Shown here in pieces: positions 16,534 to 23,466 of a stretch of DNA of 33,458 bases. Numbering within the stretch: position 1 is the stretch's first letter; each line of letters starts with the position of its first letter. The notes under the pieces were generated by a model that was not told the origin of the DNA, made no database searches, and worked only from the letters and a program-made list of their open reading frames with translations. The DNA comes from Archaeoglobaceae archaeon (lineage in GTDB: Archaea > Halobacteriota > Archaeoglobi > Archaeoglobales > Archaeoglobaceae): positions 1-33,458 of the forward strand of contig JALWDS010000027.1 in assembly GCA_027036775.1 (NCBI GenBank). The letters are read 5' to 3'. Made by a program: the position numbers and the translations under genes.

Positions 16534-17388
16534 ATGAACTACTACTACGACCCCTTCGGATTTTTCGCGTCGATGATATGGTGGCTTCTACTCTTCTGGC
16601 TACTCGTGGGACCTCAACTGCAGTATAGAAGGCTTATGCTTATGAGGCAGAGCATAATGAGAAAGCTTGGAGAGAAGAGGGGGAGCAACGTCATAGCTAT
16701 GATACACAGGCAGGAGAGCATAGGACTGTTCGGCATACCATTCTACCGTTTCATAAGCATAGAGGATTCCGAACAGGTTTTAAGGGCGATAAGGATGACT
16801 CCCAAGGATCAGCCCATAGATCTGATAATACACACTCCCGGCGGTTTGGTTTTGGCAGCAACGCAAATTGCCAAGGCTTTGAAGGATCATCCGGCGAAAA
16901 CAACCGTGATAGTCCCGCACTACGCGATGAGCGGGGGAACACTCATAGCTCTGGCTGCTGACGAGATAATAATGGATCCAAATGCGGTTTTAGGGCCGGT
17001 AGATCCCCAGCTAATGAACTATCCAGCGCCCTCAATTTTAAACGCGGTAAAGAAGAAGGAACCCAAAGACGTTGACGATCAAACGCTCATATTGGCGGAT
17101 ATAGCTGAAAAAGCGATAAATCAAGTTAGACAGTTCGTTTACGAGCTTTTGAGGGACAAGATGGGTGACGAGAAGGCTAAGGAGGTTGCGAAGATATTGA
17201 CCGAGGGTAGGTGGACGCACGATTATCCCATAACGGTTGAAGTCGCCAAGGAACTGGGGTTGAACGTTTCAACCGACGTTCCTCAAGAGGTTTACGAGCT
17301 GATGGAGCTCTATCCTCAGCCCATAATGCAGAGGCCGAGCGTTGAGTTCGTTCCGAGGAGGGAGGTCAAGCCCTCAATCTTGAAATGA
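16534..17388 (+). CDS. Membrane-anchored ClpP-class serine protease (SDH proteinase family)
   Basis: 284 residues. One N-terminal TM helix (~9-28, MIWWLLLFWLLV) is followed by a ClpP/crotonase fold: LIIHTPGG (98-104, oxyanion loop), the nucleophile Ser133 in HYAMSGGTLIALAADEI, and MDPNAVLGPVDPQ. This pattern is the serine-dehydrogenase-proteinase/SppA-like family of archaea, thought to act in membrane protein turnover. Start 16534 is chosen from TATA spacing. The 3' end overlaps a thioredoxin remnant on the other strand by 23 bases. Confidence 0.85.
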   Translation: MNYYYDPFGFFASMIWWLLLFWLLVGPQLQYRRLMLMRQSIMRKLGEKRGSNVIAMIHRQESIGLFGIPFYRFISIEDSEQVLRAIRMTPKDQPIDLIIHTPGGLVLAATQIAKALKDHPAKTTVIVPHYAMSGGTLIALAADEIIMDPNAVLGPVDPQLMNYPAPSILNAVKKKEPKDVDDQTLILADIAEKAINQVRQFVYELLRDKMGDEKAKEVAKILTEGRWTHDYPITVEVAKELGLNVSTDVPQEVYELMELYPQPIMQRPSVEFVPRREVKPSILK

Positions 17389-17549
17389 GCTCCTTCAACT
17401 TTTTGTAGTCCGTAACCAATTACGTATTCCTCTTTTACGACGATCGTTGGAACCGCTCTGACGTTATACCTCAAAGCCCCCCTTAAACCCTCATCCGTGT
17501 TCACGCTGAACTCCAAAACGACAACGTTCTCCTCCTCGGCTATCCTCCT
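17366..17549 (-). pseudogene. Thioredoxin/glutaredoxin-like protein, N-truncated and frameshifted
   Basis: On the minus strand the frame gives RRIAEEENVVVLEFSVNTDE, then GLRGALRYNVRAVPTIVV, the classic thioredoxin-fold cis-Pro region (RAVPTIVV). The N-terminal part with the CxxC active site is missing: a stop lies directly upstream (17550-17552) and no start codon is found. A +1 slip near 17405-17411 is needed to continue into the natural C-terminal helix (KKLKELISRLRA, stop 17366-17368). Two independent lesions suggest a dead gene; one sequencing error would explain only the slip. Confidence 0.7.
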
Positions 17550-17603
17550 TCAAAATTGAAAAACCTTTCGTAACCTCTAAATACCCCCGGGAAACCTACG
17601 GTT

Positions 17604-17912
17604 ATGCTACTCGAATCGATCGCTTTCATACTCGGTCTTCTGTTCGGACTGCTGAATCCGGGTAAGGAGAACAGGTTGAAGCTTTTGAAGAGGGCGATAT
17701 TGATAGGTGTTGTTTTGGGTATTGTCGTGGGTGTTTTGTCCGCATTACTTCTGGTTCCCTTAGGTGCTTTAAATCCAGCCCTTCCAGTGGTTGGGTTCAT
17801 AGTCGGAACTGTCGGCGGAGTTGTTTTGGGAGTTTTGACCGTCCTATACTTTGCGATATTCTTTATAATCGGAACTTTCGTCGGCGACCTAATAGAGTCC
17901 ATCTTTCGTTAG
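17604..17912 (+). CDS. Small hydrophobic membrane protein, unknown
   Basis: 102 residues, three to four hydrophobic segments (~5-18, ~32-52, ~58-78, ~80-98) rich in Gly, Val and Leu, with a short basic loop NPGKENRLKLLKR at ~18-30. No family recognised. CTAAATAC is centred ~25 nt before ATG 17604, so a leaderless promoter is likely. It overlaps the stop of the convergent Lrp gene by 4 bases. Confidence 0.65.
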   Translation: MLLESIAFILGLLFGLLNPGKENRLKLLKRAILIGVVLGIVVGVLSALLLVPLGALNPALPVVGFIVGTVGGVVLGVLTVLYFAIFFIIGTFVGDLIESIFR

Positions 17913-18478
17913 ATCTTTCCCCTGTAAAACTTCGTCGCAGGACAACCCAAGCACTTCTCCCTCTTATACCTCTCGCACACCGCACAGTTCACACCGCAGG
18001 GAGCCTTTGAAAGCCTCTTATTTGCAACAACCTTCAAATCCAAAAAGCCGTCGTAGTATACCTCCATTATAGGATACAATTCGAACCTCCTGACACCCTT
18101 CTGTGCCCTCAAAGAGCAGTTCTCCAAGCTTATGCTTTCGAGAGAATGATAATCTTCCGCCCAAACGAGTGCGAAGAGGTTGAAGGAACCAGTTGTCACG
18201 AAGAACTTCACGATCCTCGGACAGTTTTCGAATCTCTTCAAGAGCTCCCTCAAAGCTCTCCCGCTCTCCAACTCCATAGCTATAAGTGCCAACTTCACGT
18301 TGAGCTTATCGACGTTTATCAGTGCCTTCACCTTCAAAATTCCCTTGTTGATCAAACTCTCCAACCTCTTCTTGGCACCCATGCTCGTCAATCCTATCTT
18401 CTTTCCGATCTCTACGAGCGTCTTCCTACCGTCCTTCTGCAGTTCCTCAAAGATTATTCTGTCCTTTTCGTCGATCAT
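17909..18478 (-). CDS. Lrp/AsnC-family regulator with C-terminal Cys cluster
   Basis: 189 residues. An N-terminal winged HTH (~1-50: DEKDRIIFEELQKDGRKT; GLTSMGAKKRLESLINKGIL) is followed by an Lrp-like alpha/beta part (~55-140). The end is an added cluster CGVNCAVCERYKREKCLGCP (161-180): C-x3-C-x2-C-x7-C-x2-C, resembling the CGxxC..C...CxGC motif of DUF3795 proteins. It could hold an Fe-S cluster or zinc, making this a redox or metal sensor; that is inference. TATA spacing places the start at ATG 18478. The gene is divergent from the wHTH/ABC operon. Confidence 0.82.
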   Translation of the reverse strand: MIDEKDRIIFEELQKDGRKTLVEIGKKIGLTSMGAKKRLESLINKGILKVKALINVDKLNVKLALIAMELESGRALRELLKRFENCPRIVKFFVTTGSFNLFALVWAEDYHSLESISLENCSLRAQKGVRRFELYPIMEVYYDGFLDLKVVANKRLSKAPCGVNCAVCERYKREKCLGCPATKFYRGKI

Positions 18479-18496
18479 ACTTCGTTTAACTATTAA

Positions 18497-18530
18497 ACAT
18501 TTATAAGCCTTTTCGTTTCGATTTTGAACC
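18497..18530 (-). promoter_or_regulatory. BRE/TATA promoter of the Lrp-like gene
   Basis: The minus strand reads AAAATCGAAACGAAAAGGC followed by TTATAAAT, with TATA centred ~25 nt before ATG 18478. AAATCGAAA recurs in the three promoters at 20514, 21576 and 22839. Confidence 0.6.
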
Positions 18531-18531
18531 G

Positions 18532-18547
18532 CCGAAACGCTTATATT
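18532..18547 (+). promoter_or_regulatory. BRE/TATA promoter of the wHTH-ABC operon
   Basis: CCGAAACGCTTATATTC: a CGAAA BRE-like element and a TTATATT box. They face away from the Lrp promoter, so the 116-base gap holds two back-to-back promoters. Confidence 0.5.
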
Positions 18548-18594
18548 CAGTTTAGAATACTCGAGTCAACCGCTTGAATATTAGGGTAGATAGC

Positions 18595-18909
18595 ATGTGT
18601 ATTTGGCACGAGAACTTCGAGAGGTTTAGAACGATAATGAAGGCCCTGCACTGCCCGACGAGATGGCTGATAATAGAGTGCTTGAAGGACGGAGAGAAGA
18701 GCACCAAGGAAATACTCAACTGCCTCCTAAAGAAGGACGAAACGATCACGCTAACGAGCCTCTACTACCACCTCTCCGAACTGAAGAACGCCGGAATAGT
18801 TGAGATTGCAGGTTACAGGGAGGAGGGGGGAGGTGCACCCCAGAAGGTTTGGAGGTTGAAGGTGAGAAAGATTGAGATTCCGCTGGTGAGCGAGGATGAT
18901 AAAAGTTGA
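18595..18909 (+). CDS. ArsR-like winged-helix regulator of the ABC operon
   Basis: 104 residues: CPTRWLIIECLKDGEKSTKE (~20-39), LTSLYYHLSELKNAGIVEI (~54-72) and a wing ending GGGAPQKVWRL form a winged HTH of the ArsR/HTH_20 group. Cys residues at 2, 20, 29 and 41 could sense metal or redox state, but no classic ArsR motif is seen. ATG 18595 is chosen; TTG 18574 is in frame and closer to the TATA spacing. Its 3' end overlaps the ABC ATPase start by 14 bases, so it probably controls its own operon. Confidence 0.75.
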   Translation: MCIWHENFERFRTIMKALHCPTRWLIIECLKDGEKSTKEILNCLLKKDETITLTSLYYHLSELKNAGIVEIAGYREEGGGAPQKVWRLKVRKIEIPLVSEDDKS

Positions 18910-19783
18910 AGGGGTTGAGAAGTCTTTCGACGGTAGGAAGGTTCTGAAGGGGGTATCCTTCAGGGTTAAGAGGGGAGAGATCTTCGGATACTTGGGGCCG
19001 AACGGTGCGGGTAAAACTACGACCGTTCGGATTCTTACGGGATTGATAAAACCTGACTCCGGAAGGGTCTTCGTGAGGGGATTTGACGTGGTAAAGAATC
19101 CCGTCAAGGTTAGGGAAAGGATAGGCGTTTTACCTGAGGTTGCAAATGTCTATCCAGATTTGACCGCTTGGCAGAACCTCATGCTCGCGTGCGGTCTATA
19201 CGGTATAGATAAGAGGGTTGCGGAAGGTAGGTGCGAAAGACTGTTGAAGGAGTTCGGAATTTACGAGAGGAGGAACTCCAAGGTTAAGACATTTTCGAAG
19301 GGTATGAAGCAGAGGCTCATGTTCTGCATCGCAATGGTCTGCGAGCCTGAGATAGTGTTCTTGGACGAACCGACATCCGGTTTGGACGTTGCGAGTGCGA
19401 GGATGCTGAGGAGGAAGGTGCTCGAGCTAAAAGATACGGGTGTCACCGTCTTTTTAACATCACACAACATGGACGAAGTGGATATGCTGTGCGATAGGGT
19501 TGCGATAATAAAGGACGGTAGGATAATTGCCGAAGATAGCCCAGACGGAATAAAGGAGCTCGTGGGTGGTGATATAGCTGTCGAGGTTAGGTTCGATAGG
19601 GATGTTGACTTCTTCGGGGAGAGGTTCGGAGACAGATACGTCCTTTACACCAAGGACCCGAACGAAACCATCTGTAGTATTGTAGAGTTTGCCAAGGAGA
19701 GGGGAGTTAGAATACTCTCGATAAACACGAGAACTCCATCGCTTGAGGAGGCCTTCATAAAGATTCTGGGTGGTGAGGTATGA
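18896..19783 (+). CDS. ABC transporter ATP-binding protein
   Basis: 295 residues. Walker A GPNGAGKTT (34-42), Q-loop region GVLPEVANVYPDLTAWQNL (here Glu in place of the usual Gln), signature FSKGMKQRL (~132), Walker B IVFLDEPTSGLD (~155) and the switch TSHNMDE (~189). The C-terminal extension resembles ABC-2 exporter ATPases of the CcmA/DrrA type. ATGA overlap joins it to the permease gene. Substrate unknown. Confidence 0.93.
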   Translation: MIKVEGVEKSFDGRKVLKGVSFRVKRGEIFGYLGPNGAGKTTTVRILTGLIKPDSGRVFVRGFDVVKNPVKVRERIGVLPEVANVYPDLTAWQNLMLACGLYGIDKRVAEGRCERLLKEFGIYERRNSKVKTFSKGMKQRLMFCIAMVCEPEIVFLDEPTSGLDVASARMLRRKVLELKDTGVTVFLTSHNMDEVDMLCDRVAIIKDGRIIAEDSPDGIKELVGGDIAVEVRFDRDVDFFGERFGDRYVLYTKDPNETICSIVEFAKERGVRILSINTRTPSLEEAFIKILGGEV

Positions 19784-20496
19784 AGGTCCTGGCCATAGTT
19801 AAGAAGGACATCCTCATCTACTACTCCAAGGGTCCTGTTGTCATCTTCGGAATACTCTTGCCGATATTTCTGTTCTTGGCCTTCTGGGTGGGGAGGAATC
19901 TACCTTTAAACTTCCTCATGGCTGGATTGATTGCTATGACCGTGTTTTTTGCCTCAACATCGGTTTCACCCGCGATAGCACCTTGGGAGGGGCAGATGAG
20001 AACGCTCGAAAGGCTCTTGACTTATCCGATAGACGTCAAGACGATAGTTCTGGGAGACGTCTTGGCGTCAACCATATTCGGAATAGTTCTCTCCTTAGTC
20101 CCCATCTTGATAGCCCTCGCACTCAACCTGAGCATGAACGTCATACTCGTTGTTGGTATAATCCTGTCCGCGGTCTGCTTCTCAAGCTTGGGACTGCTGT
20201 TTTCGGCCTACCCCTCAAACATTCCAGCGACGGTTATGATGATCTCCGCTTTGGTCAGGTTTCCCCTTATATTCGTGAGCGGGATATTCATACCGATAGA
20301 CCAGCTACCTCCCTTGGGTCAATACATCGCGTTGCTATCACCTCTAACATACTTCACTGACATAGCGAGGTTCAGCTTGGGATTGAAGCCTTTCCTACCT
20401 CTGTCGATAGACTTCACCGTTTTGACCCTATACACGATCGCACTTCTCTACACCTCGATAAAGCTTCACGAGAGGGCGTTGATCAAGAGGATTTAA
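19780..20496 (+). CDS. ABC-2 type transporter permease
   Basis: 238 residues, six hydrophobic segments. The middle has the ABC-2 layout: PAIAPWEGQMRTLERLLTYP (~66-85) followed by VKTIVLGDVLAS, and later VSGIFIPIDQLPPLGQYIAL. It forms an exporter with the preceding ATPase (overlap ATGA at 19780). A single short permease implies a homodimer. Confidence 0.88.
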   Translation: MKVLAIVKKDILIYYSKGPVVIFGILLPIFLFLAFWVGRNLPLNFLMAGLIAMTVFFASTSVSPAIAPWEGQMRTLERLLTYPIDVKTIVLGDVLASTIFGIVLSLVPILIALALNLSMNVILVVGIILSAVCFSSLGLLFSAYPSNIPATVMMISALVRFPLIFVSGIFIPIDQLPPLGQYIALLSPLTYFTDIARFSLGLKPFLPLSIDFTVLTLYTIALLYTSIKLHERALIKRI

Positions 20497-20513
20497 TTCA
20501 ACTTTTAAATTTT

Positions 20514-20544
20514 AAATCGAAAACGATATATCGATTTAATATCT
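20514..20544 (+). promoter_or_regulatory. Promoter/operator of the first BASS/ACR3-like carrier
   Basis: AAATCGA (20514-20520) and TCGATTT (20531-20537) form a 7-bp inverted repeat over a GATATATC box. AAATCGAAA begins 40 nt before the ATG and TTTAATATCT begins 19 nt before it; both recur at the same offsets before uspA at 21616. CGAAA may also act as BRE. Confidence 0.55.
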
Positions 20545-20553
20545 CATAACAGT

Positions 20554-21570
20554 ATGATTGAGAGAATTGCGAGACACATGCGCAGATACCTCATAGCCTA
20601 CACCTTCCTATCTCTGATGGTCGGTGTGCTCGTCGGATTGAAGTTTGCAGGTTTCTTCAAGTCCAACCCCAAGTTGGTGAAGAACGTAATAGTTACTTTC
20701 GCAATACTGACCATATACCCTTCCATGGTTCAGCTGAAAACGGAGGAACTCGCAAGGTCGGTAAGGATGTTCAAGGAAATAGTTATATCCATGTTCTTCG
20801 TTTTTCTCTTGGCTCCGTTCTTGGCAATGGCATTTGCAAAGCTGTTTAGCGACATCGACCTCGCTCTCGGTTTCGTTACTTCAAACGTGGTTCCCGCTTC
20901 GAGCGCATCCATAGGATTCGTTCTAATAGCGGAGGGAAACATAGAACTCGCAACGATACTTGCGGTTCTAAGCCTTTTCGGTGCTTTACCTGCAATCCCA
21001 ATTTACCTCAGCTTCTACGCAAGCGTTTCCGCGGTAAGGATTCCGATCGACAAGATAGTTTCCGCAGTTTTATACACACTCGTAACTCCCTTCGTGGCCG
21101 GACAGGTAACGAGGTTTCTCTTGGTTTACAGGAGGGTCAAAGGGATGGAGGGAGAAGAGAAGTTCAAGAAGATGATGGCCATAGAGATGAAGCTCAAACC
21201 AATTCTGTCCCTCGCAACTATGGTGACGATGTTGATTCTGATAGCCCTGCTCGTCGCGAGCAAGGCTGAGGTGATAGTTGAGAAACCGAGGATAGTGGGG
21301 GAGATAGTCGCACTTCAATCCGTAATGCTTACAACCCTCTTCGGAGCGATAACGATTTTGGACAAGATTTTTAAGCTGACCTACAGAGACCACATGGCGG
21401 TAGCTTTCATATCCGCAACTAAAAACCAGAGCGTTGCTGCAGCAATTGCGGTCATGGCTCTAAGTTTAAAATCCGCAATAGTTCCCGCTTTGATACCCAT
21501 AATTCAGGCTCCGATAGTCATAGGCTATCTACACCTGCATCCTTGGTTGAGAAAAGTATTCAAAGTTTGA
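20554..21570 (+). CDS. BASS/ACR3-like membrane carrier (SBF family)
   Basis: 338 residues, about 10 TM segments. LTIYPSMVQLKTEELARSV (~52-70) and NVVPASSASIGFVLIAEGN are typical of the bile acid:Na+ symporter/ACR3 superfamily; a late ISATKNQSVAAAIAV matches the family C half. The catalytic Cys of ACR3 arsenite carriers (in the fourth TM) is not seen, so arsenite transport is not supported. Neighbouring uspA and tauE genes suggest an organic acid or oxyanion substrate under stress. Confidence 0.78.
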   Translation: MIERIARHMRRYLIAYTFLSLMVGVLVGLKFAGFFKSNPKLVKNVIVTFAILTIYPSMVQLKTEELARSVRMFKEIVISMFFVFLLAPFLAMAFAKLFSDIDLALGFVTSNVVPASSASIGFVLIAEGNIELATILAVLSLFGALPAIPIYLSFYASVSAVRIPIDKIVSAVLYTLVTPFVAGQVTRFLLVYRRVKGMEGEEKFKKMMAIEMKLKPILSLATMVTMLILIALLVASKAEVIVEKPRIVGEIVALQSVMLTTLFGAITILDKIFKLTYRDHMAVAFISATKNQSVAAAIAVMALSLKSAIVPALIPIIQAPIVIGYLHLHPWLRKVFKV

Positions 21571-21575
21571 ATTTT

Positions 21576-21606
21576 AAATCGAAAGCTGTTTATATCTTTA
21601 ATATCT
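21576..21606 (+). promoter_or_regulatory. Promoter/operator of the first uspA
   Basis: AAATCGAAA starts 40 nt and TTTAATATCT 19 nt before ATG 21616, the same offsets as in the 20514 promoter; TTTATATC lies between them as TATA box (leaderless). Confidence 0.55.
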
Positions 21607-21615
21607 TTATCGAAC

Positions 21616-22023
21616 ATGGCCAAAAAGGTGGAGAGGGTTTTGGTCCCACTGGACTTTTCGGAGGAGGCGGAAAAGGCTTTGGATTTTGCAAAGGCACAGG
21701 GATGGGAGATTATAGTTTTGCACGTTCTCGAGGAGGGAATGCTCGAAAAGATCTATCCGTGGTTTTCAGAACCAGGAATAGACTTCAAGAAGTTCGTGGA
21801 GGAGAGGAAGGAGATAACGTTGAAGGAGCTTGAGAAGTATGAGGCGGTCAAAAGGATAGTCAAGGTCGGAAAGTGCTGGAAGGAGATCGTTGAGACTGCG
21901 AACGAGGAGAACGTCGATCTCATAGTTATGACGGAGAGGGGAAGCGGTGGAGAGAAGATTTTCGGTTCTTGCGCTGAGAGGGTCGTCAAGCACGCGGATA
22001 AACCAGTTTTGATAGTGAGGTGA
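21616..22023 (+). CDS. Universal stress protein (UspA family)
   Basis: 135 residues: VERVLVPLDFSEEAEKALD (5-23), EIIVLHVLEEG (~31), DLIVMTERGSGG (~101) and SCAERVVKHADKPVLIVR at the end. The nucleotide loop is usually Gx2Gx9G[ST]; here it is compressed (RGSGGEKIFGS), so ATP binding is uncertain. The stop overlaps the leader of tauE, whose Shine-Dalgarno lies in the last codons. Confidence 0.9.
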   Translation: MAKKVERVLVPLDFSEEAEKALDFAKAQGWEIIVLHVLEEGMLEKIYPWFSEPGIDFKKFVEERKEITLKELEKYEAVKRIVKVGKCWKEIVETANEENVDLIVMTERGSGGEKIFGSCAERVVKHADKPVLIVR

Positions 22024-22028
22024 TTCTA

Positions 22029-22814
22029 ATGGACCCGATAACGGGATCACTGATATTTTTAACGGGTCTTATAGCTGGAACGCTCGGAGGTCTTTTGGGT
22101 ATCGGTGGATGCGTCATAATGCTACCAGCCTTGGTGTTCGTATTCAACTACCCCACTGCCATCGCAATAGGAACGACCATAACCGCAGTAATTTTAACCG
22201 CAACGTCTGGAGCGATAGCCCACATCAGGATGAGGAACGTCGATTACTCAACAACGAAGGTGGTTGCGATAAGCGGTGCGATAGGCTCTGCGGTGGGTTC
22301 GATAATATTCTTCTACATATCCAACGAAACTTGGCTACTTAACTTCATACTCGGATTCGCATTCCTCTACGTCAGCATCAGGATGATATACGAGGGAATC
22401 TTCAAGAGAAAGATGGAGATGAAAGAGGGTAATAGGGTTCCGGGTTCGAATACCGCAAAGGCCACCATAGGGTTCCTCATCGGAATAATAACTGGTATAG
22501 TGGGGTTGGGTGGAGGATACGCTCTGGTCCCATCGTTCATATACCTACTAAGCTCCCCGGTCAAAATTGCGGTTGGAACATCTCTTGCCTCTTTCATAAG
22601 CATGGCTGTCGTCAGTGGAGCCTTCAAGCTCTATCAGGGAGTCGTTGACGTTATAGCGGCGATATTCTTGGGAATCGGAACCATACTCGGAGCACAGATA
22701 GGTGCGAGGTTGGTCAAAGTCGTTCCGTCTTGGGCAATAAAGGCGATCTTCGGATTCGTCTTCCTCTTCGTGTCTCTGAAGTTCATATACTTGGGATATC
22801 AGATACTATTTTAA
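22029..22814 (+). CDS. TauE/SafE-family anion exporter
   Basis: 261 residues, eight hydrophobic segments in two repeats. GGLLGIGGCVIMLPALVFV (~22) and GIVGLGGGYALVPSFIYLL (~152) are the paired TauE/SafE motifs. Members move sulfite, sulfoacetate or other sulfur anions. ATG 22029 has GAGGTGA five bases upstream, preferred over GTG 22020. It is joined to the uspA before it. Confidence 0.88.
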   Translation: MDPITGSLIFLTGLIAGTLGGLLGIGGCVIMLPALVFVFNYPTAIAIGTTITAVILTATSGAIAHIRMRNVDYSTTKVVAISGAIGSAVGSIIFFYISNETWLLNFILGFAFLYVSIRMIYEGIFKRKMEMKEGNRVPGSNTAKATIGFLIGIITGIVGLGGGYALVPSFIYLLSSPVKIAVGTSLASFISMAVVSGAFKLYQGVVDVIAAIFLGIGTILGAQIGARLVKVVPSWAIKAIFGFVFLFVSLKFIYLGYQILF

Positions 22815-22841
22815 ATAATTATTTTTAGATTATTTTTTAAA
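22811..22841 (+). terminator. T-rich stretch after tauE
   Basis: Runs of TTTT, TTTTT and TTTTTT after the tauE stop resemble archaeal oligo-T terminators. The last run merges with the promoter of the second uspA. Confidence 0.35.
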
Positions 22842-22858
22842 TAGAAACCCTTAAATTC
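22839..22858 (+). promoter_or_regulatory. Promoter of the second uspA
   Basis: AAATAGAAA begins exactly 40 nt before ATG 22879, one base different from AAATCGAAA at the same offset in the two upstream promoters. A CTTAAATTC box follows. Confidence 0.45.
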
Positions 22859-22878
22859 TTTATTGATTATAAACTTCG

Positions 22879-23340
22879 ATGTTCAGCAAAATCCTATACC
22901 CGACGGACTTTTCAAAGGAGGCGGAGAAAGCTTTGAATTACGTAAAGAAGCTCAAAGATGCAGGATGTAGGGAAGTCGTTATTCTGCACGTCGTTGATGT
23001 TGCGGTAGTCGAGGCTTACGAGGACGCTTTCGTTTGGGCGGGGAAGGATGTGGAGGAGGAAACGAAAAAGCTCGACGAGGCTCTCATAGAAAAGGCCAAG
23101 GCTAAGCTGAAGGCTATTGCGGAGGAACTCGAAAGGGAGGGACTTAAGGTTAAGGTCGTGGTTAAGATAGGTTCACCTTGGGAGGTCATAGTCAAGACAG
23201 CCGAAGATGAGAAGGTCAGTTTGATACTCATGGGTGCCCACGGTTGCGGACGTTTGGGGTGTGCGATTGAGAAGCTCATAGGTTCTACAGCTGAAAACGT
23301 GATCAGACACGCAAAAGTTCCGGTTATGGTGGTTAGATGA
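22879..23340 (+). CDS. Universal stress protein (UspA family)
   Basis: 153 residues: KILYPTDFSKEAEKALNYV (~4-22), VVILHVVD, LILMGAHGCGRLG (~114) and GSTAENVIRHAKVPVMVVR at the end. A Gly-rich nucleotide-binding loop is present (HGCGRLGCAIEKLIGS) with two Cys residues inside it, unlike most UspA. A long charged helix (VEEETKKLDEALIEKAKAKL) fills the middle. It is coupled by ATGA to a 42-residue membrane protein. Confidence 0.92.
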   Translation: MFSKILYPTDFSKEAEKALNYVKKLKDAGCREVVILHVVDVAVVEAYEDAFVWAGKDVEEETKKLDEALIEKAKAKLKAIAEELEREGLKVKVVVKIGSPWEVIVKTAEDEKVSLILMGAHGCGRLGCAIEKLIGSTAENVIRHAKVPVMVVR

Positions 23341-23465
23341 TTTTGGAATTCCTGATTCCTATAGCGATAATAGTTCTGATAATCGTAGCTTCGATACCAA
23401 AGATAATCAAGTGGAGGAGGAAGGCGTTCAAGAGGAAAATTAAGAGGATGAGAAGGGGGTGGTGA
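23337..23465 (+). CDS. 42-residue basic single-TM membrane protein
   Basis: MILEFLIPIAIIVLIIVASI gives one N-terminal TM helix; the tail (PKIIKWRRKAFKRKIKRMRR, then GW) is very basic. The ATG overlaps the uspA stop (ATGA), and its TGA is 1 base before the start of the next carrier, so it fits exactly between two translated genes. No family recognised. A small subunit or adaptor of the carrier or UspA is inference. Confidence 0.65.
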   Translation: MILEFLIPIAIIVLIIVASIPKIIKWRRKAFKRKIKRMRRGW

Positions 23466-23466
23466 C

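Noticed and set aside
17540-17902. 120-residue open frame on the minus strand
   Set aside because: It is antisense to the 102-residue membrane gene; its composition (many Pro, Thr, Ser) is that of a shadow frame, and the plus gene has a proper promoter.
20554-21570. Naming the carrier ACR3 (arsenite exporter)
   Set aside because: The family Cys is not seen and no arsenate reductase is near; only the superfamily call is supported.
22436-22456. T-arm-like GGGTTCGAATACC suggesting a tRNA
   Set aside because: It lies within tauE codons and no acceptor, D or anticodon arm can be folded around it.
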